The notes beneath the pieces are model-generated. The model was given only the letters and a program-made list of their open reading frames with translations, searched no databases and was not told the DNA's origin. Shown here piece after piece: positions 62,260-64,000 of a DNA stretch of 64,000 bases. The stretch's first letter is position 1, and the number at the start of each line of letters is the position of its first letter. The position numbers and the translations under genes are program-made. Where the stretch lies: contig NZ_VITH01000007.1 of the NCBI RefSeq assembly GCF_007827815.1, positions 345,378 through 409,377 of the forward strand, written 5' to 3'. This DNA comes from Azospirillum brasilense. Lineage in GTDB: Bacteria; Pseudomonadota; Alphaproteobacteria; Azospirillales; Azospirillaceae.

Positions 62260-62961
62260 TCAGAAGCCGACCGCGCCCTCGGCGACGTGGTCGACGATGG
62301 TCAGGTGGTTCTCGACGCGGGCGACGCCGGGGGTGTTCTCGGCGGCGACCCGCAGGGCGTCACGCTGCGCCTCGGTGCGCACGCTGCCCCAAAGATGGAC
62401 GACGCCGTTGCGCACGACGATGTTGTCGCTGATTTCCGGCGCCCAGGGCTGCGCCCGCAGGGTTTCCAAAAGCCGGTCGCGCAGCACGCGGTCGTCCGCG
62501 GCGGCGGGGGAGACGTCCGGAGCGATGCTGGCGAGGACGTGCAGCAGGTTGGCGCGGCTGACGATGCCGACCAGCGTGCCGTTGCGCAGCACCGGAACGC
62601 GCTTGATGCGGTTGCTTTCCATCAGTCGGACCACCTCGTCGAGCGGGGTTTCCTCCGTGACGAAGATCAGCGACTCGGTCATCGCGTCGCGCACGTGGCG
62701 GCCGTGGGACTTGGTGTAGTCGGCGGCCTGGTTCGGCGCGCCCGCGAACATGGCGAGCCACCAGGAGGCCCGGCGCACCGTCCCGGTCTCCGCCCGGCGC
62801 AGCAGGTCACCCTCGCTGATGACGCCGAGCAGGCGCCCGTTCGAATCGCAGACGGGCAGGCCGCTGATCCGGTTCTCCAGCATGCGCTTCGCGGCTTCGG
62901 TCACCGTGGCGTCGGGACCGATGGTGACCACCTGACGGGTCATGATGTCCGCAGCTTTCAT
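62260..62961 (-). CDS. CBS-pair plus BON domain protein
   Basis: A 233-residue protein. Two CBS motifs (about 1-60, DIMTRQVVTIGPDATVTEAA and GLPVCDSNGRLLGVISEGDL; about 85-140, VRDAMTESLIFVTEETPLDE and VPVLRNGTLVGIVSRANLL) are followed by a C-terminal BON domain (about 155-225: LLETLRAQPWAP, IVVRNGVVHLWGSVRTEAQR, ARVENHLTI). CBS-BON proteins are widespread but of unclear role; CBS likely binds adenine nucleotides. GGAGGAAAG precedes ATG 62961. Operator copy 5 is 70 bases upstream. Confidence 0.88.
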   Translation of the reverse strand: MKAADIMTRQVVTIGPDATVTEAAKRMLENRISGLPVCDSNGRLLGVISEGDLLRRAETGTVRRASWWLAMFAGAPNQAADYTKSHGRHVRDAMTESLIFVTEETPLDEVVRLMESNRIKRVPVLRNGTLVGIVSRANLLHVLASIAPDVSPAAADDRVLRDRLLETLRAQPWAPEISDNIVVRNGVVHLWGSVRTEAQRDALRVAAENTPGVARVENHLTIVDHVAEGAVGF

Positions 62962-63030
62962 GGCTTTCCTCCGTTTGCCTGATTCGTTGACCCAGCCAAC
63001 ATACACACACGCGGAGTGCGGTGAAACTGT

Positions 63031-63050
63031 CTGGTGTACGGTATACCAAT
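63031..63050 (+). promoter_or_regulatory. GntR-type operator, copy 5
   Basis: CTGGTGTACGGTATACCAAT matches the shared pattern at most positions. It is 70 bases upstream of the CBS-BON gene, which runs leftward. Confidence 0.62.
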
Positions 63051-63094
63051 TTGCCGCAGGGCAAATTCCACAGTCGGGCAAATTTTGCGGGCGG

Positions 63095-63132
63095 AAAAAA
63101 AGAAGGCTCCGCTGCCAGGAAGCCGCGGAGCC
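63095..63132 (-). terminator. Rho-independent terminator inside a divergent promoter region
   Basis: GGCTCCGC (63105-63112) and GCGGAGCC (63125-63132) pair around a 12-base loop. On the minus strand the stem is followed by TTCTTTTTTTCCG. It would stop leftward transcripts before the CBS-BON gene and its nearest operator. Confidence 0.65.
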
Positions 63133-63215
63133 GTCAGGTGGGGGAATCTACAGGGAGGAATGCGTGTAGTTCCAAGAACGTTTGTACCTTCAGCGATCCG
63201 CCGCAACCACAGTGG

Positions 63216-63235
63216 ATTCGGTATACCAGTCATGC
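63216..63235 (-). promoter_or_regulatory. GntR-type operator, copy 6 (core only)
   Basis: The core CGGTATACCAG (63219-63229) is present, but the outer CTGGTAT half is weak (GCATGAC). It is 8 bases from copy 7, which may allow cooperative binding. Confidence 0.45.
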
Positions 63236-63243
63236 GGCATGTG

Positions 63244-63265
63244 GATACCGTATACGATATGCCAG
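63244..63265 (-). promoter_or_regulatory. GntR-type operator, copy 7
   Basis: On the minus strand it reads CTGGCATATCGTATACGGTA, keeping the CTGG and GTATAC positions of the shared pattern. Confidence 0.5.
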
Positions 63266-63370
63266 AAGGCGGCAAAAGGCGCAGAATTGCCGGGCCGTGG
63301 CGGAGGAATCGTCGCGTCGTCGTTCATCGAAGAAACAGTCCGCGATCCGAACATATCCGCTTGTCATGAA

Positions 63371-63390
63371 CTGGCATCTGGTATACCGTA
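63371..63390 (+). promoter_or_regulatory. GntR-type operator, copy 8, before gntR
   Basis: CTGGCATCTGGTATACCGTA is a close match and lies 114 bases before the regulator's ATG. TTGTCA at 63361-63366, 4 bases upstream, could be the -35, so the site would cover the promoter as at copy 4. Confidence 0.65.
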
Positions 63391-63503
63391 TCTCCAATCC
63401 AAGCCGCTTCCCTCTCCGGGGCAATGAAAGCGCGGCCCAAACCCCGTCAACCGGGGAAACCCCGGATCATTCCGGGGGCGGAGAGAGAGGGACGGGAACG
63501 CCA

Positions 63504-64000
63504 ATGCAGATGATGAGTTTCTCGGTCGCACCCCTCGATCAGGGGATGAGCTTCAAGGCCAAGGCCTACCAGGCGCTGCGCCAGGCCATCACCCAGATGG
63601 ACATCTACGGCGGGCCGAGCGAGATCCGCCTCGACGAGCGTCAGCTCTGCGAGGCGCTGGGCGTCAGCCGCACCCCGGTGCGCGAGGCCATGGCGCTGCT
63701 GGAGCAGGAGGGCTTCATCCGCTCCATGCCCCGGCGCGGCATCTTCGTGGTGCGCAAGACCAAGGCGGAGATCATCGAGATGATCACCGTCTGCGCGGCC
63801 CTGGAGGGCATGGCCGCCCGCCTCTTCGTCGAGCGCGCCGACGAGCGCGGCATGGCCGACCTGCACGAGACCTTCGACCGTTTCGCCGAAGGCGAACTGG
63901 CCGACCACGTGCTGGAGTATTCCGACGCCAACGTCGCCTTCCACCAGTCGATCATCCAGGCCTCGGGCTGCACGCTCATCGCCGACCTGACCGACCGCTT
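63504..64000 (+). CDS. GntR-family regulator with FCD domain (partial)
   Basis: At least 165 residues, running off the right end without a stop. The N-terminal winged helix is clear: AKAYQALRQAITQMDIYGGP, then LDERQLCEALGVSRTPVREA (recognition helix with S-R-T-P-V-R-E-A) and LEQEGFIRSMPRRGIFVV (wing). It continues into a helical FCD ligand-binding domain (EIIEMITVCAALEGMAARLF, DANVAFHQSIIQASG with the metal histidine). FadR-type members of this class bind GT-AC palindromes and respond to organic acids. It is the obvious candidate to bind the eight TGGTATACCA-type sites in its neighbourhood. ATG 63504 follows GAGAGGGA. Confidence 0.9.
   Translation, partial: MQMMSFSVAPLDQGMSFKAKAYQALRQAITQMDIYGGPSEIRLDERQLCEALGVSRTPVREAMALLEQEGFIRSMPRRGIFVVRKTKAEIIEMITVCAALEGMAARLFVERADERGMADLHETFDRFAEGELADHVLEYSDANVAFHQSIIQASGCTLIADLTDR

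Larger units (their letters stand above)
62962..63503. other. 542-base divergent regulatory region, CBS-BON / gntR
   Basis: No gene is convincing in this stretch. It carries four operator copies (63031-63050, 63216-63235, 63244-63265, 63371-63390) and, unexpectedly, a minus-strand terminator (63095-63132) between copies 5 and 6. The density of sites suggests tight autoregulation. Confidence 0.65.

Noticed and set aside
62958..63275. Small minus-strand frame upstream of the CBS-BON gene
   Set aside because: The translation has no family resemblance, crosses a terminator and two operators, and no good ribosome site precedes it.

Overview
The window looks like chromosomal DNA of a high-GC alphaproteobacterium. 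Azospirillum is my best inference, for these reasons: rplM-rpsI-argC-gamma carbonic anhydrase run in the usual alphaproteobacterial order; there is a GapR-type (DUF2312) nucleoid protein; an ArsC-like protein resembles the nitrogenase-associated family; there is a class I PHA synthase; and soluble and membrane hybrid histidine kinases and chemoreceptors are abundant. No rRNA, CRISPR array, insertion sequence or prophage was seen. One tRNA gene (Glu, TTC) lies at 52141-52216.

Layout. 0-10.8 kb: the end of a hydrolase gene, murJ, a thiosulfate sulfurtransferase, fliN, gapR, a diaminopropionate ammonia-lyase followed by an aminotransferase, two exported hydrolase-like proteins, and a complete NitT/TauT-type ABC importer. 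10.9-22 kb: the nitrogenase-associated ArsC-like gene, then two tandem paralogous pairs, each a hybrid histidine kinase followed by a large protein of unknown fold with a C-terminal receiver domain, then a chemoreceptor. 22-36.6 kb: mixed metabolism (two alpha/beta hydrolases, cupin, FAD protein, CutA, two-gene and three-gene clusters ending in metY, PaaI thioesterase) and a third, 1120-residue hybrid kinase preceded by a small ribbon-helix-helix-like gene with a CtrA-type box. 36.7-53.6 kb: mostly housekeeping (rplM, rpsI, argC, carbonic anhydrase, OmpA-like protein, phaC, MarR plus Bcr-type efflux, alaC, hom, glpX, gldA, recJ, tRNA-Glu, aldo/keto reductase).

The most interesting part is 53.6-64 kb. 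An OxlT-type oxalate/formate antiporter, a histone-deacetylase-fold amidohydrolase, a GNAT acetyltransferase, a PanE-like reductase, a CBS-pair protein, the three-subunit proton-translocating transhydrogenase (pntAA-pntAB-pntB), a CBS-BON protein and a GntR/FCD regulator lie together. Eight copies of a roughly 20-bp element built on CTGGTATCTGGTATACCAAA sit only in the intergenic spaces of this block, next to the transporter, amidohydrolase, acetyltransferase, reductase, CBS-BON and regulator genes. The core TGGTATACCA has the GT-AC form expected of FadR-type GntR operators. I infer a local regulon, probably for oxalate or a related C2 acid: OxlT brings in substrate, the PanE-like enzyme would use NADPH for a reduction (oxalyl-CoA or glyoxylate are candidates), Pnt would supply the NADPH, and the acetyltransferase/deacetylase pair and CBS proteins may adjust enzyme activity. 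Formyl-CoA transferase and oxalyl-CoA decarboxylase are not in the window; if the idea is right they should lie just to the right.
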